Source: a bacterium (GTDB taxonomy: Bacteria; Cyanobacteriota; Vampirovibrionia; Gastranaerophilales; Gastranaerophilaceae). Taken from it: a DNA stretch of 36,406 bases. The notes under the pieces are model-generated. The model worked only from the letters and a program-made list of their open reading frames with translations. It was not told the origin of the DNA and did no database searches. A program made the position numbers and the translations under genes. How positions within the stretch are numbered: the stretch's first letter is position 1; each line of letters opens with the position of its first letter. Where the stretch lies: NCBI GenBank assembly GCA_024408855.1, contig JAKSUQ010000019.1, positions 1 to 36,406 on the forward strand, in the 5' to 3' direction. Of the stretch, positions 8,638 through 16,187 are shown in pieces.

Positions 8638-8991
8638 TTAATTACCTACATATTTTTCCATTTGTTTATAGATCTGATCTGCTAAACCGAATGTTGTTCT
8701 TGGATTGCTTGCTAAATCATGCCCTATTTGTTGATACACTATTGATTTAAAAGTATCCACATATTGACTTTTTTCCCCAAAAAGACTTCCTGTCTTATCG
8801 ACTGTTTTATCCATTTCGTGAAGCATTTTCGTTATAAATATTGACTCAAATTCTTCCGCAGCCTTTTTTAATTGTTCCTTGGAATTTCCTGATTCCTTGA
8901 TTCTATTATACAAGACTTGGTCAGAATTGACAACTTGTGTATTTTTAATGTTGTTTTTTATTAAATCTAATGTAGGTGTTGAAAAATTCAT
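8638..8991 (-). CDS. flgJ: FlgJ-type rod-binding protein (single domain)
   Basis: A rod cap/scaffold protein of only 117 residues, equivalent to the N-terminal half of enterobacterial FlgJ. The conserved rod-binding core is visible: LKKAAEEFESIFITKMLHEM (39-58), then SLFGEKSQYVDTFKSIVYQQ. The C-terminal muramidase domain of the longer FlgJ type is absent. In this operon a separate transglycosylase gene (12486-13037) can supply that activity. There is no signal peptide, as expected for a substrate of the flagellar export gate. AAGGAAA precedes the ATG. It is adjacent to flgI with a 12-nt gap. Confidence 0.9.
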   Translation of the reverse strand: MNFSTPTLDLIKNNIKNTQVVNSDQVLYNRIKESGNSKEQLKKAAEEFESIFITKMLHEMDKTVDKTGSLFGEKSQYVDTFKSIVYQQIGHDLASNPRTTFGLADQIYKQMEKYVGN

Positions 8992-9003
8992 ATTTTTTCC
9001 TTC

Positions 9004-10104
9004 TTATATAATTATCAATTCCGCTTGTAAACTTCCTGATTTTTTAAGTGCTTGTAATATTGATATTAAATCGACAGGAGCTACCCCGATTGAATTTAAT
9101 GCCGTAACCAAATCATTAAGATTACTGTTTGCAGGCATTTTTATAAGACTTCCGGGAGCTTTGTTGATTTCAATATCGGCATTTTCAAAACCGACTGTTG
9201 CACCATTAGCAAAACTATTTGGTTGTGAAACTTCATTATGTGAAGTTACCGTAACGGTTATATTTCCGTGTGCTACCGCAGCAGGCAATAATTTTACGTC
9301 AGCACCTATTACAACGGTGCCTGTTCTTTCGTTTACAACTACTTTTGCTTTTTCCAAAGTCGGTGAAACTTCCATATTTTCTATTAATGATATGAATGTA
9401 ACTCTGTCATTTAAAAATCGTTGGGGAATTTCTACTCTTACGGAGCTTCCGTCAACTGCTTGAGAAGGAGCGAGTCTTGATACTGTTTTTGCAATTCTTG
9501 AAACCAGTGTATAATCAGACTTATCCAAACATAAAGTAATTGAGTTTTCGTCGCCTATTTCAGTATAAATATCTCTTTCTATAATAGCACCGCCGGGAAT
9601 TCTGCCTGATGTAGTAATTGCTGTTCTTGCTGATGAGCCTCCGGCAATTTTATTAATACCGCCAACCGATAAAGGTCCTTGTGCTACTGCGACAGCTTCA
9701 CCGTTTGGTGCTTTTAAAATGGTTTGTACTAAAACACCGCCCTCAAGGCTCTTACAGTCTGCCATTGCAGAAACGGTTACGTCTATTTTATCTCCGTTTT
9801 TAGAGAATGGTGGAACTGTTGCAGTTACGATTACAGCGGCTGAAGCACCTTTTTGTATGTAATTTTCCTGATCAATAACCGTACCTAAATTTCTTAGTAA
9901 CATCTTGTTGGTAATTTGTGTTGAACGTGAGTTGTCGCCTGTTCCGGGTAAACCTACGACCAATCCGTATCCGACAAGTTGGTTTTCGCGAACTCCTTTA
10001 ATATGTGCTAAGTCCATAATTCTCACCGAGGCTTCTATTGCTTGGCAAGGAATTGTCCAAGATAACATTGCTAACATAAGTGCTATTGTAATAATTTTTT
10101 TCAT
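9004..10104 (-). CDS. flgI: Flagellar P-ring protein FlgI
   Basis: Periplasmic ring protein around the rod. It has 366 residues with a Sec signal peptide (residues 1 to about 22, ending CQA) and the very conserved family start VRIMDLAHIKGVRENQLVGY followed by GLPGTGDNS. Other FlgI signatures are MLRNLGT, the KNGDKIDVTVSA segment and the C-terminal LNSIGVAPVDLISILQALK. Full length. It follows flgA, whose product assists P-ring assembly, and precedes flgJ. It predicts a peptidoglycan layer and periplasm. Confidence 0.97.
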   Translation of the reverse strand: MKKIITIALMLAMLSWTIPCQAIEASVRIMDLAHIKGVRENQLVGYGLVVGLPGTGDNSRSTQITNKMLLRNLGTVIDQENYIQKGASAAVIVTATVPPFSKNGDKIDVTVSAMADCKSLEGGVLVQTILKAPNGEAVAVAQGPLSVGGINKIAGGSSARTAITTSGRIPGGAIIERDIYTEIGDENSITLCLDKSDYTLVSRIAKTVSRLAPSQAVDGSSVRVEIPQRFLNDRVTFISLIENMEVSPTLEKAKVVVNERTGTVVIGADVKLLPAAVAHGNITVTVTSHNEVSQPNSFANGATVGFENADIEINKAPGSLIKMPANSNLNDLVTALNSIGVAPVDLISILQALKKSGSLQAELIII

Positions 10105-10129
10105 AATACTTACCCTTTTTTAAGTGATT

Positions 10130-10837
10130 TTAGATATTCACTAAGATTTTATTCTCTCCGATAACCTTTCCTGTATATACTTTTTTGTAATTTTTATTTT
10201 CTACATTTATATAATCTCCGGTCATGCCGTCTGCAAGTGCTGTCCCGTTAATGGAAATCATTACGGAGCCGTTTGATACAAAAAATACTCGAACTTCCTC
10301 GTTTCTTGCAACATCCGGACGCATTTTAACAAACCTTTTATCTATAATTTCGCCTTTTTGAAAGGCTTTTTTTGCAGACATTTCTTTACTTAAAACATTT
10401 TCTGACAAAACGTAATCCATTTTTTGTGAAACGTCAATCTTTTTAATCATTGTCGTTTCTCTTGTTATGGCTTGTTCTCTGTTGATATAATCAGCTGCAA
10501 TTAAAACATCTTTATATACTGCTGTTTGAGTCGGCAAATTTATATTTTTGACAAAAGCTCCATTGACGTATATATCTACGCGTTTTATATCACGAGCTAC
10601 GATTTTATCACCGCCTTGCGTAATTTTGTATGTAACATTTCCGTCCGGAAGTTGTAACTGTGCAAATGGCGTTGCCGGAATTTTTACTTCGATATCGGCA
10701 TTTGTCATTTTTTTATAGTTTTCAGTCAATTGTTTTGCGATTTGATTTTTAACTTGTGCAGAACTAAGTGTTTGAGCATTCACGTTCAAACTTGTGGCAA
10801 AAATTAATAATATTACGGTTAAAAATCTTTTATTCAT
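10130..10837 (-). CDS. flgA: FlgA, periplasmic P-ring assembly chaperone
   Basis: A 235-residue exported protein. Residues 1-21 form a signal peptide ending NVNA. The C-terminal half (about 110-235) has the SAF/FlgA pattern of the family: INREQAITRETTMIKKID, then ILS/KK-like spacing and the conserved end with VRVFFVSNGSVMISINGTAL and GKVIGENKILV. FlgA binds FlgI in the periplasm and helps it form the P ring. It sits between flgG and flgI, the common arrangement. The ribosome-binding site is weak (AAAGAAT), so translation may depend on coupling to flgG, whose stop lies 16 nt upstream. Confidence 0.9.
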   Translation of the reverse strand: MNKRFLTVILLIFATSLNVNAQTLSSAQVKNQIAKQLTENYKKMTNADIEVKIPATPFAQLQLPDGNVTYKITQGGDKIVARDIKRVDIYVNGAFVKNINLPTQTAVYKDVLIAADYINREQAITRETTMIKKIDVSQKMDYVLSENVLSKEMSAKKAFQKGEIIDKRFVKMRPDVARNEEVRVFFVSNGSVMISINGTALADGMTGDYINVENKNYKKVYTGKVIGENKILVNI

Positions 10838-10853
10838 TTGTTATTCTTTCGCT

Positions 10854-11639
10854 TTAAACCATGTTGTTAGTAAGTTGTAATATATTGTTTGAAGAGTTAA
10901 CTAATCTTGAATTTGATTCAAAAGCACGCTCGGCTTTTATTAATCCGACTAATTCATCTACAATTTGGATATTTGAGCCTTCTAACATACCTTGTTGAAT
11001 TAGCCCTAAACCGTTTTGTCCAGGAGTATCTTGAACCGGATTACCTGATGCCTGAGTTTCTTTGTACAGATTGTGTCCGATAGATAGTAAGCCTGATGGG
11101 TTTTGGAATTTTACCAACTGCAAAGAGCCCACTATGGACTGTTGTGTCTGTCCCGGAAGTGTTACCGAAATATTACCGTCCTGAGTAATTGTTATTTCAG
11201 TAGCATCACGAGGAATAGATACAGACGGTTGGATTAATAAACCGTCATTTGTACATAATTGTCCCAAGGAGTCTACCTGTAAACAGCCGTCCCGTGTATA
11301 TGCAAGAGAGCCGTCTTCTTTCATTACCTGCAAAAATCCCTCACCCTCAATTTCTATATCAAGTTGACGACCGGTTGATATTGCAACACCTTGAGTGAAG
11401 ACTCTTGTTGTGGCAGCAGTTTTAACACCTAATCCGATTTCAATACCGACAGGTTGGTATGTTCCTTGATTCATCAATGCTCCGGGACTGCGTTGAGCTT
11501 GTGATAATAAATCCTGAAATTCAATTCTGGATTTTTTAAATGCCGTTGTATTAACGTTAGCGACATTATTTGCGATAACATCAAGATAGTTTTGTTGTGC
11601 TATCATACCTGTTGCTGCTGTTGTCAATGCTCTTAACAT
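10854..11639 (-). CDS. flgG: Flagellar distal rod protein FlgG
   Basis: The 261-residue axial protein forms the distal rod. It starts MLRALTTAATGMIAQQNYLD and contains the axial motif NNVANVNTTAFKKSRIEFQD (24-43), the FlgG-specific GLGVKTAATTRVFTQG segment, EGEGFLQV, and the C-terminal EGSNIQIVDELVGLIKAERA helix. Length equals ordinary FlgG. A strong AGGAGAGG site precedes the start. It lies 31 nt after flgF. Confidence 0.97.
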   Translation of the reverse strand: MLRALTTAATGMIAQQNYLDVIANNVANVNTTAFKKSRIEFQDLLSQAQRSPGALMNQGTYQPVGIEIGLGVKTAATTRVFTQGVAISTGRQLDIEIEGEGFLQVMKEDGSLAYTRDGCLQVDSLGQLCTNDGLLIQPSVSIPRDATEITITQDGNISVTLPGQTQQSIVGSLQLVKFQNPSGLLSIGHNLYKETQASGNPVQDTPGQNGLGLIQQGMLEGSNIQIVDELVGLIKAERAFESNSRLVNSSNNILQLTNNMV

Positions 11640-11670
11640 ATATTTCCTCTCCTAAGTCAGTTTATTTGCC

Positions 11671-12489
11671 TTATCTTAATCTGCCGACAGATACTGCTGT
11701 TTGCAGAAGTTCGTTGTTTGTTGTTACTACTTTTGTTAATGATTCATAATTTCTTGTGGTGCTTATTGAATTAATCATTTCACGAATAACATTGGTGTTT
11801 GAAAGTTCCAACATACCTTGTTGAACACTGTACTTTTCGGATTTTAATTCCGGATTATTTTGAATATCTCTTGGTATAAACCTTGCATCTCCTATTTCAA
11901 ATAAATCTTCTTTATCGGAAAAGTCAAAAACACCGATAGTTTGCATAGGAATTTTTTGGTCATATGAATTCATTTCAATGTTGCCCTGTTCGCCAATAAT
12001 GATTTCCATTTTGTCTCTGAACAATTCAGGATCAAAATCTTCCGGAATCATTCTTATACGTCTGTTATTTACGTCAAGAACATATTCCCCTTGCTTTGTA
12101 ACTAAGTAATCATCACTGTTTACAACAAAAGATCCGTTTCTTGTATATGATTCTTTACCGTCTATATCGCGAATTTTGAAAAATCCGTCCCCCTCAATGG
12201 CTACGTCAAATTTGTTTCCGGTCTTTTCCAAAGCTCCTTGCGAAAAGTCGTGTACATAGTTCAAAGATTGCGAGCCCATGCTGATATCACCAAGATAGTT
12301 GCTTTGGTTGTTTCTTAAAATCGAGCCTTGTTGTGAATATACAGCGGACTCTAAAATATCTTTAAATCTCAAACCGCCACGTTTGAAACCTACTGTATTA
12401 ACATTTGAAAGATTATTAGCAATATTGTCATTCATTTCTAACAATGAAAGCATACCTTTAGCTGATGTTTCTAAACCTCTGACAATCAT
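11671..12489 (-). CDS. flgF: Flagellar proximal rod protein FlgF
   Basis: A 272-residue FlgF/FlgG-family axial protein. It has the N-terminal MIVRGLETSAKGMLSLLEMN and NNLSNVNTVGFKRGG motif, a central EGDGFFKIRD beta domain, and the C-terminal LSNTNVIREMINSISTTRNY helix. It lacks FlgG-specific features and comes before flgG, hence FlgF; a second FlgG-like rod protein is the alternative. Its ATG overlaps the stop of the transglycosylase gene by 4 nt (ATGA), so the two are translationally coupled; AAAGGAG lies inside the end of that gene. Confidence 0.88.
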   Translation of the reverse strand: MIVRGLETSAKGMLSLLEMNDNIANNLSNVNTVGFKRGGLRFKDILESAVYSQQGSILRNNQSNYLGDISMGSQSLNYVHDFSQGALEKTGNKFDVAIEGDGFFKIRDIDGKESYTRNGSFVVNSDDYLVTKQGEYVLDVNNRRIRMIPEDFDPELFRDKMEIIIGEQGNIEMNSYDQKIPMQTIGVFDFSDKEDLFEIGDARFIPRDIQNNPELKSEKYSVQQGMLELSNTNVIREMINSISTTRNYESLTKVVTTNNELLQTAVSVGRLR

Positions 12490-13037
12490 AATTCCGCTCC
12501 TTTCAAACGATCATATTTACCCAAAACACTTTTTACATAATTTTGTGTTTCGGCGTACGGAGGTATTCCGCCGTATTTTTTAACAGCATTAGGTCCTGCG
12601 TTATATGCTGCAAGTGCTAATGATTTATCGTTACCAAATCTATCCATCAGACCTTTTAAATATTTTGTACCTCCCTCAATATTTTGTTCGGCATCATAGG
12701 CATTTTTGACTCCTAATCCTTGTGCGGTAGACGGCATAAGCTGCATAAGTCCCATTGCACCGCATTTTGAAGTCGCGTTCGGATTAAACCCTGATTCTTG
12801 ATTAATAACTGCTTTAACAAAATCTTCGTCTAATCCGTTCTTGTCCGAGTATATTGAAATTAGGTCATTAATTGTTTCTCTTGAAACTTTTTCAGGACTT
12901 TTTGTATTTTCGACCTTTTTATCAAGAATGTTTTGAAAATCTTGATCAGGTTTTTGTACATACGATATTAAGGATTGAAAATTGTTCTCAATCGCATTAA
13001 TACGTTGTAATGTAATATTTAAGCCGGAAAGTTGCAC
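12486..13037 (-). CDS. Lytic transglycosylase (SLT domain), flagellar-operon type
   Basis: Cleaves the glycan strands of peptidoglycan, presumably to let the rod pass through the wall. The 183-residue protein starts with GTG at 13037, supported by AAGGAG about 9 nt upstream; no ATG fits. The C-terminal domain (about 55-175) is a typical SLT fold: catalytic Glu in VINQESGFNP, then CGAMGLMQLMPSTA, and LALAAYNAGPNAVKKYGG. The N-terminal 50 residues are polar and helical, with no signal peptide or membrane anchor. It is the first gene of the large flagellar operon and overlaps flgF. With FlgJ lacking its enzyme domain, this is the likely flagellar peptidoglycan hydrolase; export by the flagellar apparatus is inferred. 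Confidence 0.9.
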   Translation of the reverse strand: MQLSGLNITLQRINAIENNFQSLISYVQKPDQDFQNILDKKVENTKSPEKVSRETINDLISIYSDKNGLDEDFVKAVINQESGFNPNATSKCGAMGLMQLMPSTAQGLGVKNAYDAEQNIEGGTKYLKGLMDRFGNDKSLALAAYNAGPNAVKKYGGIPPYAETQNYVKSVLGKYDRLKGAEL

Positions 13038-13062
13038 TTTCAGCTCTCCTTTTTCTTTCTTT

Positions 13063-13077
13063 GGGTATAATAACCCC
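13063..13077 (-). promoter_or_regulatory. Candidate -10 region for the large flagellar operon
   Basis: On the minus strand TTATTATAC includes a -10-like TATTAT (13072-13067) inside a small dyad GGGGTTATTATACCC. A poor -35 (TGTAGA) stands 17 nt upstream, which suggests an activated promoter. A similar AGGGGT...ATAC sequence precedes the response-regulator operon (about 31547-31559). Confidence 0.45.
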
Positions 13078-13158
13078 TACCTTACCAAGTCTACATTAGT
13101 AGTTTATTATAGTTTTGCTATACAAAACATCAATCCTGTGATTTATTTTTTTAATTTT

Positions 13159-13178
13159 ATATAGACCATCTGGTCAAT
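13159..13178 (-). promoter_or_regulatory. Shared flagellar operator element, copy 1
   Basis: On the minus strand this reads ATTGACCAGATGGTCTATAT, with the dyad GACCA-2 nt-TGGTC on the plus strand at 13164-13175. It matches the element at 31465-31484 at 19 of 20 positions, in the same orientation relative to a flagellar operon. Its near edge lies about 120 nt from the first start codon (GTG at 13037). It is a probable binding site for a dimeric regulator; the regulator is not shown by the sequence. Confidence 0.7.
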
Positions 13179-13263
13179 CGATGATTTTTGTATAAAATTT
13201 GAGTATAATTTTTTACTTCATATTATTGATGTTATATTTGTCTGTTGATGATTGTTAAAAAAT

Positions 13264-13292
13264 TTGACTTTAAAGCATATCAAATATACAAT
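13264..13292 (+). promoter_or_regulatory. Putative promoter of the acyl-CoA synthetase gene
   Basis: TTGACT (13264-13269) and TACAAT (13287-13292) are separated by 17 nt. The start would be near 13299, leaving a leader of about 33 nt with GGAGG before the ATG at 13332. This also rules out the longer reading frame beginning at 13245. Confidence 0.75.
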
Positions 13293-13331
13293 GTAACAGT
13301 CATTTTAATTGGCTGGAAAAGTGGAGGAATT

Positions 13332-15008
13332 ATGGAAGCAAGGAATAGTCGTATTTTGTCATTGTTGGAAAACAAAACTGCGGATTTTTCAGACAGAGTT
13401 GCATTAGGAATGAAAGGCTCATATGGTTGGGCAGAGCTTACATATAAAGGTTTAGGTCTGTTATCAAGAAAAATTGCAAGGTATCTTATAGAAGACTTAG
13501 GAATAAAAAAAGATGAAACATTGGCAATTTTGTCTGAATCCAAACCGGAATATGGTCCTTGTGTTTTTGCATCAGTGCTGACAGGTACAATAACGGTACC
13601 TTTAGATATAAAGCTCTCTAAATACGAGTTACAATCTATTTTGTCTGACTGCATGCCGACGGTTTTAATTTGTTCTCAACATTATTTACCAATTGCATTG
13701 GAACTTCAAAAAGAAGTGCCGTCAATAAAACATATTTTGGTTAATGATGAGCATGCAAATAATGGTGAAATTAAGAATATATATGAATTACCTGATAAAT
13801 TTGACGGTAAATGGCGCCAAAGAAATTCAAAATCAACGGCGCTAATAATATATACTTCCGGTACAACCGGAGCACCAAAGGGTGTTGAAATTAGTTTTAG
13901 GAACGTTAATGCTCAGCTTGAAGATTTAACCGTTGTGTTGCCTAAGGTTATTCAAAACCGTGAAAAGGTTTCAATGTTATCAATTTTACCTATGAATCAC
14001 CTTTTTGAAATGACAGTCGGATTTTCAACTTTTCTTAATTTTGGTTATACGGTTTATTATACAAGCAGTCTTAAACCGAAAGATATTACCGGAATTATGA
14101 AAGAAAAGAAAATAGAATTTATGTTGTTGGTTCCGGCATTTTTGAAATTATTAAAGGCCGGAATTGAAAAACAAATTTCTGCATCTTCTGCCTTTTCTCA
14201 ATATATGTTCAAGGCTATGTATCATATAGCAAAATTTATTCCGTCATATAAGATGAGAAGAATATTATTTTCAAAGGTTCATGAACAATTAGGCGGGAGA
14301 TTCTTTGCTTGTATTTCAGGCGGAGCACCTTTGGATGCAGAAGTCGGAAAATTCTTTGAAAGAATAGGTATTCGTGTGTACCAAGGATACGGACTTACTG
14401 AAACAAGTCCTGTTGTTGCGGTAAACTATGATAAGCCGGGTGATTTTACGACAGTCGGACGTCCGTTGAGTCATTTTGAATCGAAAGTTGATGAGAAAAC
14501 GGGTGAATTGCTGTTAAGAGGACCTTCTGTTATGAAAGGATACCATCATCAACCTGAAATGACCGCTGAAGTTATTGATTCGGAAGGTTGGTTGCATACC
14601 GGTGATATTGCTCAAATAGACAAACAAGGTCATATACATATAACAGGACGTATTAAAAATATGATTGTCTTACAAGGCGGGAAAAAGGTATTTCCGGAAG
14701 AAGTGGAAGCTGTTATAGAAAAAAGTACATATATAGCAGAATCTTGCGTTTTGGGTACCGTTCGTGAATTTGGTGCAAAAGACGGAACGGAAGAAGTTAC
14801 TGCGGTAATTGTTCCGAAAGAAGATTTATACAGGTCATATTCGGAAGAAGATATTGAAAGAATGATAAGACTTGATGTCAAATCCCTTTCAGAAAGACTC
14901 GCTCCGTACAAACGTCCTACAAATATTGTTATTTCAAAAGAGGCTTTACCAAAAACGACTACAAGAAAAATTAAAAGAAAAGAAGTTCGTGCATTAATTA
15001 ATGCATAA
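13332..15008 (+). CDS. AMP-forming acyl-CoA / acyl-ACP synthetase (FadD-like)
   Basis: Activates fatty acids through an acyl-AMP intermediate and transfers them to CoA or ACP. The 558-residue product has the ATP-binding P-loop YTSGTTGAPKG (about 174-184), the adenylate motif GYGLTETSPV (about 351-360), the hinge-region GWLHTGD...GRIKN (about 418-440) and a C-terminal lysine in the KTTTRKIKRKE segment (about 545-555). I chose ATG 13332 because GTGGAGGAAT lies just before it and a promoter lies inside the longer upstream frame. In cyanobacteria similar enzymes act as acyl-ACP synthetases recycling free fatty acids; which acceptor is used cannot be told. Single-gene unit, divergent from the flagellar operon, with its own terminator. 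Confidence 0.88.
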   Translation: MEARNSRILSLLENKTADFSDRVALGMKGSYGWAELTYKGLGLLSRKIARYLIEDLGIKKDETLAILSESKPEYGPCVFASVLTGTITVPLDIKLSKYELQSILSDCMPTVLICSQHYLPIALELQKEVPSIKHILVNDEHANNGEIKNIYELPDKFDGKWRQRNSKSTALIIYTSGTTGAPKGVEISFRNVNAQLEDLTVVLPKVIQNREKVSMLSILPMNHLFEMTVGFSTFLNFGYTVYYTSSLKPKDITGIMKEKKIEFMLLVPAFLKLLKAGIEKQISASSAFSQYMFKAMYHIAKFIPSYKMRRILFSKVHEQLGGRFFACISGGAPLDAEVGKFFERIGIRVYQGYGLTETSPVVAVNYDKPGDFTTVGRPLSHFESKVDEKTGELLLRGPSVMKGYHHQPEMTAEVIDSEGWLHTGDIAQIDKQGHIHITGRIKNMIVLQGGKKVFPEEVEAVIEKSTYIAESCVLGTVREFGAKDGTEEVTAVIVPKEDLYRSYSEEDIERMIRLDVKSLSERLAPYKRPTNIVISKEALPKTTTRKIKRKEVRALINA

Positions 15009-15036
15009 GATACTAAATTGTTGTTTAAATTTATAT

Positions 15037-15070
15037 AAAAATCCGTTGAATATAAAGTCAACGGATTTTT
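15037..15070 (+). terminator. Rho-independent terminator after the acyl-CoA synthetase
   Basis: A perfect 13-bp stem (AAAAATCCGTTGA at 15037-15049 with its complement at 15058-15070) has an 8-nt loop and ends in T5. It begins 28 nt after the stop codon and may work in both directions. Confidence 0.92.
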
Positions 15071-15189
15071 ATTGAGGTAAAAAGTCCCAAATAGCCGTAT
15101 TTATTGGTTTGTATGTGAAATTTTGTAACAAATGGATTTTAGCCGATACAAAAAAGAATTGTTTATTGTAGAATTATGATAGGTGAAAA

Positions 15190-15867
15190 ATGTTTAACGA
15201 AATTAAAACTCACGAGATAACGGTCGATATTGTTATATTAACCATAAAGAATGGCGATTTGCAGGTTTTATTGGTTAAACGTAATAATGAGCCGTTTAAG
15301 GATAAATGGGCTATCCCAGGAGGATATGTCAGGATGTCCGAAAATCTTGATGAAGCGGCAATGAGAGTTCTTAAAGAAAAAACTGCTGTTGATAATATCT
15401 ATCTTGAACAGTTGTATACTTTTGGCGACCCTCTCAGGCACCCTGTTTCTCGTGTTATAACAGTTGCATATTTTGCTCTTATTCGTTCGGATGATTTTAA
15501 TGTTGTTACAACAGCTGATTTGGCTTGGCATAAGGTATTTAATCTTCCGCCACTTGCATTTGATCACAAGGAAATTATCCAATATTCTTTAAAACGTACT
15601 CGTGAACGTTTGGAAATGTGTCCGGTTGCGTATCAGCTTTTGAATGAAAAATTTACTTTGACTGAAATGCAAAAGGCTTATGAACTTATTATGGAAAAGA
15701 AGTTGGATAAAAGAAATTTCAGGAAGAAAGTTATTACGACCGAAGGACTCAGAGAATTAAACGAATTTTCAAAATCAACATCAAAAAGACCCGCGAGGTT
15801 GTATACATTTGACACCATAAAGCTCAATTCGAAAAGAGCACATTTTATAAAAAAGGAGAATAAATAA
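15190..15867 (+). CDS. NrtR-like Nudix / winged-helix regulator
   Basis: A 225-residue protein with an N-terminal Nudix fold (about 8-140) and a C-terminal winged-helix region (about 150-215, including LTEMQKAYELIMEKKLDKRNFRKK). This is the architecture of NrtR-family repressors that sense ADP-ribose or related nucleotides. The Nudix box (about 45-68) is degenerate: the expected REUxEExG reads R-V-L-K-E-K-T-A, so one catalytic Glu is lost and hydrolase activity is unlikely. AGGTGAAA precedes the ATG. Its stop overlaps the start of secG by one base. No NAD-metabolism gene is nearby, so its target is unknown. Confidence 0.8.
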   Translation: MFNEIKTHEITVDIVILTIKNGDLQVLLVKRNNEPFKDKWAIPGGYVRMSENLDEAAMRVLKEKTAVDNIYLEQLYTFGDPLRHPVSRVITVAYFALIRSDDFNVVTTADLAWHKVFNLPPLAFDHKEIIQYSLKRTRERLEMCPVAYQLLNEKFTLTEMQKAYELIMEKKLDKRNFRKKVITTEGLRELNEFSKSTSKRPARLYTFDTIKLNSKRAHFIKKENK

Positions 15868-16091
15868 TGTTGGCATTTGTTTGGACTATTCAGGTTGTAT
15901 CCGCAATATTGTTAACTGTATTAATACTTATGCATTCACCGAAAGGGGACGGAATTGCCGGAATAGGTAATGCTGCTCAAATGTTTTCTTCACAAAAAAG
16001 TGCAGAAAAAGGATTAAATAAACTAACTGCTATTGTTGCAGGCGTGTTTATTGTTTGCGTTTTTGTCTTAGGTTTTGGGTTAATTAAGTAA
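15867..16091 (+). CDS. secG: Protein translocase subunit SecG
   Basis: Small inner-membrane subunit of the SecYEG channel. The 74-residue product has two membrane helices (about 3-22 and 52-72) joined by the conserved cytoplasmic loop LMHSPKGDGIAGIGNAAQMF (21-40), a very typical SecG sequence. The start codon shares its first base with the stop of the NrtR-like gene (TAATG), with AAGGAG 9 nt upstream, so the two are cotranscribed and coupled. Confidence 0.93.
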   Translation: MLAFVWTIQVVSAILLTVLILMHSPKGDGIAGIGNAAQMFSSQKSAEKGLNKLTAIVAGVFIVCVFVLGFGLIK

Positions 16092-16131
16092 TTCTTTTTA
16101 GATTTTTTTAAATTAGTACTTCAAACGAATG

Positions 16132-16160
16132 ATGTCATGCTTATATTATTACGTTATGAT
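16132..16160 (+). promoter_or_regulatory. Candidate promoter of the fliMN-fliOPQR cluster
   Basis: ATGTCA (16132-16137) and TATGAT (16155-16160) are 17 nt apart, about 27 nt before the start codon at 16188. The -10 region reads TTATGATAC, like the ATAC-ending -10 candidates of the two flg operons. The 20-nt GACCA dyad is not present here. Confidence 0.5.
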
Positions 16161-16187
16161 ACGTATGGATTATAGTAGGGATCAGGT

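Noticed and set aside
8879..9463. Long plus-strand open frame (194 codons) opposite flgI/flgJ
   Set aside because: It is antisense to two clear flagellar genes, has no ribosome-binding site and no protein-like composition.
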